7,963 nucleotides of DNA, from NCBI GenBank assembly GCA_944325615.1, contig CALVAU010000148.1, positions 1-7,963 of the forward strand, read 5' to 3'. The translations under genes and the position numbers were made by a program. The notes beneath the pieces were generated by a model. It searched no databases. It saw nothing but the letters and a program-made list of their open reading frames with translations, and had not been told where the DNA came from. Origin of the DNA: Candidatus Gastranaerophilales bacterium (lineage in GTDB: Bacteria > Cyanobacteriota > Vampirovibrionia > Gastranaerophilales > Gastranaerophilaceae). Of the stretch, positions 1-5,413 are shown piece after piece. Numbering within the stretch: the first letter of the stretch is position 1; the number at the start of each line of letters is the position of its first letter.

Positions 1-1014
1 AAATTCATAAGCTCTGCAACTCAGGATGAAACTATTTTGAAAACAAATATAGAAGCTGTACATGAAATAGCACGTCAACTAAGACTTCGTAATATAGGCG
101 GAATGATTATCATAGACTTTATTGATATGCTTTCACGCGCAGATAAACTTGCAATTATGGAAGAACTGGAAATTGCACTTGAACCAGATAAAGCTAAACC
201 TCAAGTCGGTCAATTATCTGACTTGGGACTTGTTGAATTGACAAGACACAGACAAGGACAAAGCTTATCAGAAATATTCACTAAAAAATGTCCTCACTGC
301 CAAGGTACTGGATATTTTATGAACGAATTTAACTTTGCAACTCCAACTGCAGAAGGTGAATACAGAGCTAAAGCTGCAAAATTAAAACTTCCAGTAAACA
401 ATTTCAAAAAGAATAATAATAACAACAATAATAAACCTAATAAAAATCAACAACCGCAACCTCAACAAACAGAACAGACCCAAGAATTGCAGCAACCTGT
501 ATCAATAGAAGTTGAAAATCCTGCTCAAACAGCTGTTCAAGAGGTTGAAAAACGAGAAAATAATAAAAAACAAAAAAACAAACGTAAGAAATTTGAACGT
601 CAAGAACGTGAAATTAATAATGAAATTCAAGCTGAAATAAAATCAAATGAAGAAATTCAAACAGCTGAGACAATTATAAAACCGTTGGAAGAAATAAAAC
701 CTGTTATTGAAGAACAGCCAAAGTCGGAAGAACAACCGGTACTAGAAATTAAAGAAAACCAGCCGGAAAAGAAACAAAAAAACAGACGCAATAACAGAAG
801 AAACAAAAAACAAGAGACTGAAACACAAGCTCAACCTCAAACTCAAACTGAGGCTGTAACCCAACAAGCTCCAGAAGTTACACCTGAAAAAGCTGAAGCT
901 TCTGAACAACAGGAAGAATCTCCTAAAAAAACAAGACGACCAAACAGAGGTTCCTCTTCAAGAAAAGGTCGGGCTAAAAAAACAAGTGAGGAAAAAGTTG
1001 AAGTTAATGAATAA
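1..1014 (+). CDS. Rne/Rng-family ribonuclease (RNase E/G), 3' part, 5' end outside window
   Basis: Endoribonuclease of the RNase E/G family, which cuts single-stranded AU-rich RNA in mRNA decay and rRNA/tRNA maturation. The reading frame is open from base 1, so the S1 domain and the first half of the catalytic domain lie upstream. Visible: the ARQLRLRNIGG block; IDFIDM, whose first Asp (bases 115-117) should be one of the two catalytic Mg-binding Asp (D346 in E. coli RNase E); LGLVELTRHRQGQ, closer to cyanobacterial than to proteobacterial enzymes; and CPHC (bases 289-300), the Zn-link that joins subunits. From about base 390 the protein is low complexity: seven Asn (412-432), Gln/Pro/Glu-rich linkers and three Lys/Arg-rich patches (about 565-615, 769-813, 925-987). 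Such tails bind RNA and partner proteins in other RNase E enzymes. The family is certain; E versus G naming is not. A TTG at 37 is internal, not the start. Confidence 0.93.
   Translation, partial: KFISSATQDETILKTNIEAVHEIARQLRLRNIGGMIIIDFIDMLSRADKLAIMEELEIALEPDKAKPQVGQLSDLGLVELTRHRQGQSLSEIFTKKCPHCQGTGYFMNEFNFATPTAEGEYRAKAAKLKLPVNNFKKNNNNNNNKPNKNQQPQPQQTEQTQELQQPVSIEVENPAQTAVQEVEKRENNKKQKNKRKKFERQEREINNEIQAEIKSNEEIQTAETIIKPLEEIKPVIEEQPKSEEQPVLEIKENQPEKKQKNRRNNRRNKKQETETQAQPQTQTEAVTQQAPEVTPEKAEASEQQEESPKKTRRPNRGSSSRKGRAKKTSEEKVEVNE
412..432 (+). repeat. AAT/AAC triplet run encoding seven Asn
   Basis: Seven consecutive Asn codons (five AAT, two AAC) at the start of the low-complexity tail of the ribonuclease. 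The run is in frame and sits in a disordered linker, so changes in copy number would probably be tolerated. The mixture of AAT and AAC makes it a less slippery tract than a pure repeat. Confidence 0.75.
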
Positions 1015-1351
1015 AAACTTTTTAAAAATATCAACATTAATCATTTTGTCAGCCGCAATAGTTATTATTGCGGCACAAAATGGTTTTTGCACTGAGGATT
1101 TGGCAAGTCATGTGCCTGATGTACAAAACACAGTCGCTGAAAGCAAAAGCGATACGATTATAAAATTTGTAATCGCAATGGTCGGAGTAATGCTTTCTTC
1201 TATTGTCATATATCTCGGACTCACTATTTATAACAAATTTTTCGTTGATAAAAGCCTTTTCCCAAATAACGGGCCGGATGATGTTTTAAACACTCCAAAA
1301 TCCGTGGACGAAGCGGTTACCTTCTTTATCAAAAGGAACAAATTATGCTAA
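1007..1351 (+). CDS. Small membrane protein, unknown function, coupled to RNase E/G gene
   Basis: I do not recognise this 114-residue protein. The ATG at 1007 overlaps the last 8 bases of the ribonuclease gene; GAGGA at 988-992 is a possible but rather distant (14 bases) ribosome site. An in-frame GTG at 986 would add seven basic residues but lies before that site, so ATG is preferred. Residues 6-24 form a hydrophobic segment that could be a signal peptide or membrane anchor; the Cys at 28 (NGFC) is not a good lipobox. A polar stretch of about 25 residues follows, then a second membrane helix at about 51-75, and a soluble tail containing PKSVDEAVTFFIKRN. The tail may be a short binding module. 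Tight overlap with both neighbours suggests one transcript and coupled translation with the ribonuclease. Confidence 0.82.
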   Translation: MNKNFLKISTLIILSAAIVIIAAQNGFCTEDLASHVPDVQNTVAESKSDTIIKFVIAMVGVMLSSIVIYLGLTIYNKFFVDKSLFPNNGPDDVLNTPKSVDEAVTFFIKRNKLC

Positions 1352-1566
1352 AACCTGCATTTGGAGCTATATCTATACTTCTTACCATTTTGATTATAGG
1401 TATTATTTTTATAATGACTGTCCCGCTTTTAAAATCAACAACGAATTCAGGACTAGGAGAATCTTCAATAAATCATCAAAACACAGAACAACAAGTTGAT
1501 GAAATGGTTAAAGAAATAGAAAAAATGCATCAACAATCAATCGAATATTATAATCAACAAGATTAA
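1345..1566 (+). CDS. Small single-pass membrane protein with C-terminal helix, unknown function
   Basis: A 73-residue protein that I do not recognise. The start ATG overlaps the previous gene's stop by 7 bases; AGGA at 1334-1337 is 7 bases upstream and supports it. Residues 8-28 (AISILLTILIIGIIFIMTVPL) are one long hydrophobic segment followed by Lys30, consistent with an N-terminal membrane anchor. Residues about 47-70 are Glu/Gln/Met-rich with a heptad-like spacing (VDEMVKEIEKMHQQ), so probably an amphipathic helix or short coiled coil. It is the last gene of the RNase E/G run and ends in tandem TAA TAA. Its stop overlaps the stop of the convergent LysM gene by 4 bases, and no convincing terminator lies between them. 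Confidence 0.8.
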   Translation: MLKPAFGAISILLTILIIGIIFIMTVPLLKSTTNSGLGESSINHQNTEQQVDEMVKEIEKMHQQSIEYYNQQD

Positions 1567-2258
1567 TAATATCTTTTAGAAGTTTTTAAATAATTTTCAT
1601 AATGCTTTTCTACTTCATCAAATAAAGCTTTAGTTGTTTGTTCATCAACTTTTTCGACAACAGGTTTTCGATACCTTCGCAAATGAACATTCCCGTCTTT
1701 TTTCATATCATAATCATATTGACCTGAATATTTATCATTAATATCATCAATAGAAATTAATTCAATATTACCATTTCTATCCACATCAAAAGTTAAGACT
1801 GGACTTTGCATTGAAAAATAGCCGCCTTCATACTTTTTATGATGAAATATATGAAACAAATTTGAAGCTGTTGCTCCAAACAGCGCAGGATTTACATATA
1901 CAGTCTTATCATTTTTGAGAACATCTATTAGATTTTCTATTGTTTTTTGAATTGAAGACTTTTCCTTAACTGTAATTTTTTTAACTTCATTTTCGCCTGA
2001 AGGCAAGTATATTTTTTGATTAGCCTTCAAACCATTCATTTTTTCAACAGTGTCCAAACCGTTTATTTTGGCAATTAAAAGCATATAATCCCTAATTTCA
2101 CGATTTGATAAATTTTTATTATTGCCAAGCTGCTGTTTTGCAAGTCCCCAAAGAGATTCCCCTTGTTTCAGAGTATGTTCTTTTTTAGCCTTAACCTCAG
2201 GCAATTTTTCAAATACCTGATTGATTAAATTTTGCTCTGCTGATACTCCATTGATCAT
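1563..2258 (-). CDS. LysM-domain protein with an unassigned C-terminal region
   Basis: A 231-residue protein. Residues 28-86 read as a LysM peptidoglycan/chitin-binding fold: HTLKQGESLWGLAKQQLG at the start, an insertion (NKNLSNREIRDYM), LIAKINGLDT in the middle and GLKANQKIYLP at the end. The domain is longer than the usual 44-50 residues because of the insertion. No signal peptide is visible at the N-terminus (MINGVSAEQNLINQVFEKLP is polar), so how or whether it is exported is unclear. Residues 105-231 are mixed charged and aromatic (FDVDRNGNIELISIDDI, a C-terminal helix, SKRYY end) and match nothing I know. ATG at 2258 has AGGGA (2266-2270 on the minus strand) 7 bases upstream. It lies 78 bases downstream of the reductase gene on the same strand and may be co-transcribed or use its own promoter. 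It could act in the cell wall; this is inference. Confidence 0.85.
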   Translation of the reverse strand: MINGVSAEQNLINQVFEKLPEVKAKKEHTLKQGESLWGLAKQQLGNNKNLSNREIRDYMLLIAKINGLDTVEKMNGLKANQKIYLPSGENEVKKITVKEKSSIQKTIENLIDVLKNDKTVYVNPALFGATASNLFHIFHHKKYEGGYFSMQSPVLTFDVDRNGNIELISIDDINDKYSGQYDYDMKKDGNVHLRRYRKPVVEKVDEQTTKALFDEVEKHYENYLKTSKRYY

Positions 2259-2287
2259 AGCAAATTCCCTATATTTAATTCCCCATA

Positions 2288-2315
2288 ATTATATAAAGTT
2301 TTTTTACTATGAAAA
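2288..2315 (-). promoter_or_regulatory. Possible promoter of the LysM gene
   Basis: On the minus strand TATAAT (2288-2293) is preceded, after 16 bases, by TTTTCA (2310-2315), four of six matches to a -35 box. It would start RNA about 20 bases before the AGGGA ribosome site of the LysM gene. AT-rich sequence gives such matches often, so this is a weak call. Confidence 0.33.
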
Positions 2316-2336
2316 ATTGACTTTTATAAAGAATTG

Positions 2337-3290
2337 TTAACAAAGAACAGATTTTTTATCATCTTTTATATCTTGAGCTTCATGAATAATTTCGACCATT
2401 TCTTTTAAAACTTGGTTATAAGGAGTCGGAATATTATGTCTTTTACCCAACTTCACCATTGTACCTGCAAACATATCGACCTCGGTTTTTCTGCCGGCTT
2501 CGACATCTTGAAGCATAGAAGTCTTACCCTCAGGAATCATTGTATGCAGGTGTTCAAGAGTTCTTTCAATCATATCATCTGTATTTTTAACACCTTCAGC
2601 TTTTGCAACAGCCTGCACTTCTTTCATAATATTTACAGCAAAGTCCATAAACTTTTTATTTGCAAGCATCTCGCCAAAAGTCATTCTTAATATTGCGGTT
2701 GACTGATTTGCTGAAACATTTAGCATGTACTTGAGCCAAAGCGAGTATTTCATATCTATTGGAATTCGATAATTGATACCGGCTCTATCGAAAAACTCTT
2801 TTACTCGAGCGACATTTTCTGAGGTAATAGAATTTTCTCTATCCCCAAAAACAATAGTATTTACATCATCATGAATAATATTTCTGCCTTCTCTTATTGC
2901 ACTATGTCCTATAAAATAAGATAGCAAAAGTCTTTCCCAACCGTAGTATTCAGCTAAAATTTCTTCACTTGTTACACCATTCAGCAAAGATAAAATTACC
3001 GTATCCTCTTTTACAAAATTTTTGATATTTTCTCTTGCTCCCAATAATCCGGAAAATTTTGTTGCAATTATTATCAAATCAGCTTTAAAATCTTTTGCAT
3101 CCGGCAAAATATAGTTAAATTTCAATTCTTTACCGTTGAATATAATGGGGGATTTTGTATATTTTATAAGTCTTTCTTTATCTACAAGTACTCTCAAGTT
3201 GTCGCCGTCAAAAGATTGTATTTTATCTGCATAAATACTGCCGACAGCTCCTATTCCGCATATTAATATTTTCTCAATTCTATTTTCCAT
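2337..3290 (-). CDS. panE: Ketopantoate reductase family protein (2-dehydropantoate 2-reductase, PanE/ApbA)
   Basis: NADPH-dependent reductase that in the classical case converts 2-dehydropantoate to pantoate in pantothenate/CoA synthesis; cytosolic. The length (317) is normal. The Rossmann domain has GIGAVG (residues 12-17) for the dinucleotide, ATK (76-78) and LLNG with Asn104. The all-helical C-terminal domain keeps Lys187 (LWLKYMLN), the catalytic lysine, Asn191 and Asn195, and TSMLQDVEAGRKTEVD with Ser258 and Glu270, equivalent to Ser244 and Glu256 of the E. coli enzyme. All key residues are thus present. No panB, panC or panD is beside it, and the family contains paralogues acting on other 2-keto acids, so the substrate is inferred. 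ATG 3290 is the only in-frame start after an upstream in-frame stop; its ribosome site lies 13 bases away. It heads a minus-strand pair with the LysM gene. Confidence 0.88.
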   Translation of the reverse strand: MENRIEKILICGIGAVGSIYADKIQSFDGDNLRVLVDKERLIKYTKSPIIFNGKELKFNYILPDAKDFKADLIIIATKFSGLLGARENIKNFVKEDTVILSLLNGVTSEEILAEYYGWERLLLSYFIGHSAIREGRNIIHDDVNTIVFGDRENSITSENVARVKEFFDRAGINYRIPIDMKYSLWLKYMLNVSANQSTAILRMTFGEMLANKKFMDFAVNIMKEVQAVAKAEGVKNTDDMIERTLEHLHTMIPEGKTSMLQDVEAGRKTEVDMFAGTMVKLGKRHNIPTPYNQVLKEMVEIIHEAQDIKDDKKSVLC

Positions 3291-3303
3291 ATTTTCATTT
3301 TAT

Positions 3304-3309
3304 CACCTT
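3304..3309 (-). promoter_or_regulatory. Ribosome binding site for the reductase, unusually distant
   Basis: AAGGTG on the minus strand is 13 bases from the reductase ATG at 3290. It is 5 bases from another ATG at 3298-3296, out of frame, that would give an 11-codon peptide ending inside the reductase gene (stop 3265-3263). The reductase has no other in-frame start here because a TAA lies just upstream in its frame. Confidence 0.5.
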
Positions 3310-3361
3310 ATTACAAAATTTCTTATAATCTGAATATAAATTTAAAATAATTCTGATGGAA

Positions 3362-3377
3362 TTACCCAAATGGGTAA
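3362..3377. promoter_or_regulatory. Perfect 16-bp palindrome, operator candidate
   Basis: TTACCCAAATGGGTAA is a perfect inverted repeat (7-base arms TTACCCA/TGGGTAA around AA) in the 181-base divergent region between the reductase and the HD-domain gene. It is the most GC-rich patch of an otherwise very AT-rich spacer, has no T-tract, and is symmetric in the way of a dimeric regulator's binding site. It is 72 bases from the reductase start and 95 from the HD gene start, and sits 7 bases upstream of a possible -35 box (3385) for the HD gene. The cognate regulator is unknown. Confidence 0.5.
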
Positions 3378-3384
3378 CAAAATA

Positions 3385-3414
3385 TTTACATTTAAAGAAT
3401 ATGAGCAATTTAAT
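3385..3414 (+). promoter_or_regulatory. Possible promoter of the HD-domain gene
   Basis: TTTACA (3385-3390), 18 bases, then TTTAAT (3409-3414), five of six matches in each box. RNA would start near 3421 and give a leader of about 50 bases. A competing candidate is TTATCA (3300-3305) with TATAAT (3324-3329), which would place the palindrome inside the leader. Both are weak in this AT-rich background. Confidence 0.33.
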
Positions 3415-3471
3415 AGTTAAAAAATTTTTATTAAATATATAGTTGTGTAGTAAAAAAGTGTGTAGAAATTA

Positions 3472-4254
3472 ATGGGATTAGATATTAATACCGCATTATT
3501 ATTAAGCGGATTAAATCAGAATATTAAAGTTGTACATCGTCCGAATACAACGCATTTCGGACAAACACTTGCGAATGACCGATTCGAAAGCCAAAATCCT
3601 GCAAAATATACAAACGAAATTGTATTAACAAAACTGATTAATGAAAACCCGAAAATTAAAAGTATTTTGAATGAGTACAATCTCCCTATAAATATAAACT
3701 ATCAGGACCTTACCAAATTACTTGCAACTCATTGCAAAGATGTACAAAACATTTCAAAAGGAATAAGTGAAAATCTTCCGTTTTCACTTCAGTCAAAAGT
3801 TGATAAAAAAGCACTTGAACAAGCTTCTTACCTGCACGATATAGGAAAAGTTCTGATTCCTGCAGAAATTTTAAACAAAAACGGCAAACTAGATGAATAT
3901 GAAACAGAAATTATGCATAGACACTCAGAGCTTGGCTATGAAATTTTGAAAAACACAAATCTCGATAAAAAAACAATTAACCTTATCAGAAATCATGATC
4001 AAAATGCGAAAAAAAGCGGCTATACTTTCGTAAACAAAGATTTTAATGCAGATTTGGATCTGCAAATATTGACAGTTGCCGATAAATATTCAGCATTAAG
4101 AGAAAAACGACCTTATAAAGAGCCTTATACACGGCAACAGGCTCTTATGATAATTTATAACGATGTAAAGGATGGAAAAATACATCCTTTTGTCTTTAAA
4201 GCATTAAACAATTATGTAAACAGTCTTAATACAGAAACATTGCAAAGGGCTTAG
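3472..4254 (+). CDS. HD-domain phosphohydrolase, HD-GYP-like with degenerate GYP motif
   Basis: A 260-residue protein with an HD-GYP-type domain at about 80-250; this superfamily of metal-dependent phosphohydrolases includes cyclic-di-GMP phosphodiesterases. Conserved: His87 in the first helix, LHDIGKVLIP with His122-Asp123, ILNKNGKL, IMHRHSELGYEIL with His151, His175, TVADKYSALR with Asp194, then KRPYKEPYTRQQAL. The signature HHExxDGxGYP is replaced by NHDQNAKKSGYTF (174-186): the second His and the GY survive, the Glu and Pro are lost. The metal site may therefore be intact while the nucleotide-recognition loop is changed, so cyclic-di-GMP hydrolysis should not be assumed. Residues 1-80 match no sensor domain I know, and no signal peptide is seen. 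ATG 3472 has no clear ribosome site, but an in-frame TAG at 3463 and the absence of another early Met leave it the best start. Confidence 0.85.
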   Translation: MGLDINTALLLSGLNQNIKVVHRPNTTHFGQTLANDRFESQNPAKYTNEIVLTKLINENPKIKSILNEYNLPININYQDLTKLLATHCKDVQNISKGISENLPFSLQSKVDKKALEQASYLHDIGKVLIPAEILNKNGKLDEYETEIMHRHSELGYEILKNTNLDKKTINLIRNHDQNAKKSGYTFVNKDFNADLDLQILTVADKYSALREKRPYKEPYTRQQALMIIYNDVKDGKIHPFVFKALNNYVNSLNTETLQRA

Positions 4255-4274
4255 ATTAATCCAAAAGGCCTTTG
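4243..4274. terminator. Hairpin across the convergent gene ends (weak two-way terminator?)
   Basis: CAAAGGGCTT (4243-4252) pairs with AAGGCCTTTG (4265-4274) with one mismatch around a 12-base loop, spanning the stop codons of both convergent genes. There is no run of T after it on either strand, so intrinsic termination would be weak. It is the only structure seen at this convergent junction. Confidence 0.3.
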
Positions 4275-4576
4275 ATTATCTTATAAATATCAGAAAGTTT
4301 TTCACTGTTATTATCAATTAAAGATAAAATTTCTTTTTTCATGTCTTGTGGCTCTAAAAAATGATAATCAAAATCAAAAAGTTGTTTAGGTGTAACCTCA
4401 AGAGTCTTACATAATTTATCCAAAGTCTCTGATGTAACAAAATTAGTACCGCATTCAATAAAAGAAAGCGAACGGCAATTTATATCAAGCATTTCTGCAA
4501 GTCTCTCCTGCGTCAGCCCTTTCAATTCACGATAATATTTTATTTTTTTGCCTAATTTCTTTTTTATTTCACTCAT
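4256..4576 (-). CDS. Cro/CI-type (XRE family) helix-turn-helix regulator
   Basis: A 106-residue DNA-binding protein. Residues about 7-67 form a complete HTH_3 domain: LGKKIKYYRELKGLTQERLAEMLDI, with the LTQERLAEML helix-turn region, then the recognition helix (CRSLSFIECG) and TLDKLCKTLEVTPKQLFDF, the standard end of the fold. Residues 76-106 (MKKEILSLIDNNSEKLSDIYKIIKGLLD region) are a likely helical pair used for dimerisation. There is no ligand or peptidase domain. ATG 4576 has TAAGG on the minus strand (4584-4588) 7 bases upstream. It is divergent from the pseudopilin gene, with starts 108 bases apart, and convergent with the HD gene, one base between stops. It could control itself or the pilin gene; no target is proven by the sequence. 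No toxin-like partner is adjacent. Confidence 0.9.
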   Translation of the reverse strand: MSEIKKKLGKKIKYYRELKGLTQERLAEMLDINCRSLSFIECGTNFVTSETLDKLCKTLEVTPKQLFDFDYHFLEPQDMKKEILSLIDNNSEKLSDIYKIIKGLLD

Positions 4577-4671
4577 GATTCAACCTTAGGATAATTCTCT
4601 TTTAATTTAACGGAATATTAAACATATTTACAATTACATAATTGCATGTTTAAATTCATGTTGTTAATATT

Positions 4672-4676
4672 GGAGG
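4672..4676 (+). promoter_or_regulatory. Strong ribosome binding site fixing the pseudopilin start
   Basis: GGAGG lies 8 bases before the ATG at 4685. The alternative in-frame ATG at 4646 lacks such a site and would put 13 extra residues in front of the short MKKG leader, which is not expected for a prepilin. Confidence 0.85.
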
Positions 4677-4684
4677 ATTTAGTT

Positions 4685-5383
4685 ATGAAAAAAGGTTTTA
4701 CAATGGCAGAAGTCTTAATTACATTAGGTATAATTGGGATTGTTGCCGCAATGACTTTGCCGACATTGATTAATAAGTGCGACCTCTACGTAAGACAACA
4801 GCAATTTAAAAAGGCTTACTCAATACTGTCAAATGCTCTGCAAAAAGCCGACTTTGAACTTGGCGGAGTTAAATGTTATTATTCTAAAATAACTGGAATT
4901 TCTAATGAAATCTCGGAATGTCAATTACTATATTCAACAATGGCAAATTATTTTAACAAAATAAAATTCTGTAATGGTAACGCTTTAGCTGACGGGTGTC
5001 TGCCCCCGAATTCATATAAATCTGCAGAAAATGTCTATGCTGAGAATAATCCAAATCTGGATCCTGATGAAGCTGAAGACTATTTTAATAGGAACTGCGG
5101 AGGATTTAATAAAAATTATATTGAAAATATATCAAAGGCTTATATTTTTAATGATGGACTAATAATGATTCCCTATGCAACAGGAACTCATCCTTTATTT
5201 GCATTTGACATAAACGGGCACAAAGGACCTAACAAATGGGGATATGATCTTTTTGTTTTTAATATAAGAAAAAATTCTAAAAATTCAGGATTATTATTAT
5301 ATCTTCCTGATGCAGGTGCATGTTCTCCAGTAGAAAAGGGCGGTTATTTAGCTAAAGATTTCTATAATCTTATGAATCGATAA
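4685..5383 (+). CDS. Type IV pilin/type II secretion pseudopilin-like protein
   Basis: A 232-residue prepilin. The N-terminus MKKG|FTMAEVLITLGIIGIVAAM is a class III signal: a short basic leader, cleavage after Gly4, Phe as first mature residue (to be N-methylated) and Glu at mature position 5, then a hydrophobic helix to about residue 30. A prepilin peptidase would process it before assembly in a pilus or pseudopilus. The C-terminal part is variable, with seven Cys (32, 64, 79, 96, 105, 138, 213) that may form disulfides outside the membrane. The segment DINGHKGPNKWGYDLF (175-190) has a D-x-N-G spacing with a later Asp and could bind calcium, as pseudopilins such as GspG do elsewhere in the fold. 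No peptidase, ATPase or platform gene is adjacent, so it is an orphan subunit whose machinery is encoded elsewhere. Whether it serves adhesion, secretion or DNA uptake cannot be told. Confidence 0.92.
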   Translation: MKKGFTMAEVLITLGIIGIVAAMTLPTLINKCDLYVRQQQFKKAYSILSNALQKADFELGGVKCYYSKITGISNEISECQLLYSTMANYFNKIKFCNGNALADGCLPPNSYKSAENVYAENNPNLDPDEAEDYFNRNCGGFNKNYIENISKAYIFNDGLIMIPYATGTHPLFAFDINGHKGPNKWGYDLFVFNIRKNSKNSGLLLYLPDAGACSPVEKGGYLAKDFYNLMNR

Positions 5384-5400
5384 ATTTCTCATGTTTGTAC

Positions 5401-5406
5401 TATAAT
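5401..5406 (+). promoter_or_regulatory. Candidate -10 box for the symporter, implying a leaderless mRNA
   Basis: A perfect TATAAT ends 7 bases before the symporter ATG at 5414, so transcription would start at about the start codon. No good -35 box is seen 16-18 bases upstream and there is no extended -10 TGn. The downstream gene also lacks a ribosome site, which fits a leaderless message but does not prove it. Confidence 0.4.
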
Positions 5407-5413
5407 ATAATTG

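Noticed and set aside
843..1037. Minus-strand reading frame of 64 codons opposite the ribonuclease tail
   Set aside because: It is a shadow of the low-complexity coding sequence; its product is Ser/Phe-rich with no recognisable features.
2281..2336. Possible terminator after the reductase gene
   Set aside because: Only a 4-bp hairpin (CTTT/AAAG) in AT-rich sequence; too weak to call, so read-through into the LysM gene is possible.
2334..2343. Palindrome TTGTTAACAA at the reductase stop codon
   Set aside because: Ten bases of AT-rich symmetry with the HpaI-like core are expected by chance; no promoter context.
2412..2690. Plus-strand frame of 92 codons inside the reductase gene
   Set aside because: Antisense shadow of a gene whose catalytic residues are all conserved; no ribosome site or family resemblance.
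3411..3440. AT hairpin-like run (TTAAAAAATTTTTATTAA region)
   Set aside because: Pure A/T low complexity with chance self-complementarity; not separable from background.
4256..4576. XRE gene as the antitoxin of a toxin-antitoxin pair
   Set aside because: Neither neighbour is a small toxin-like gene on the same strand; the adjacent genes are a pseudopilin (divergent) and an HD protein (convergent).
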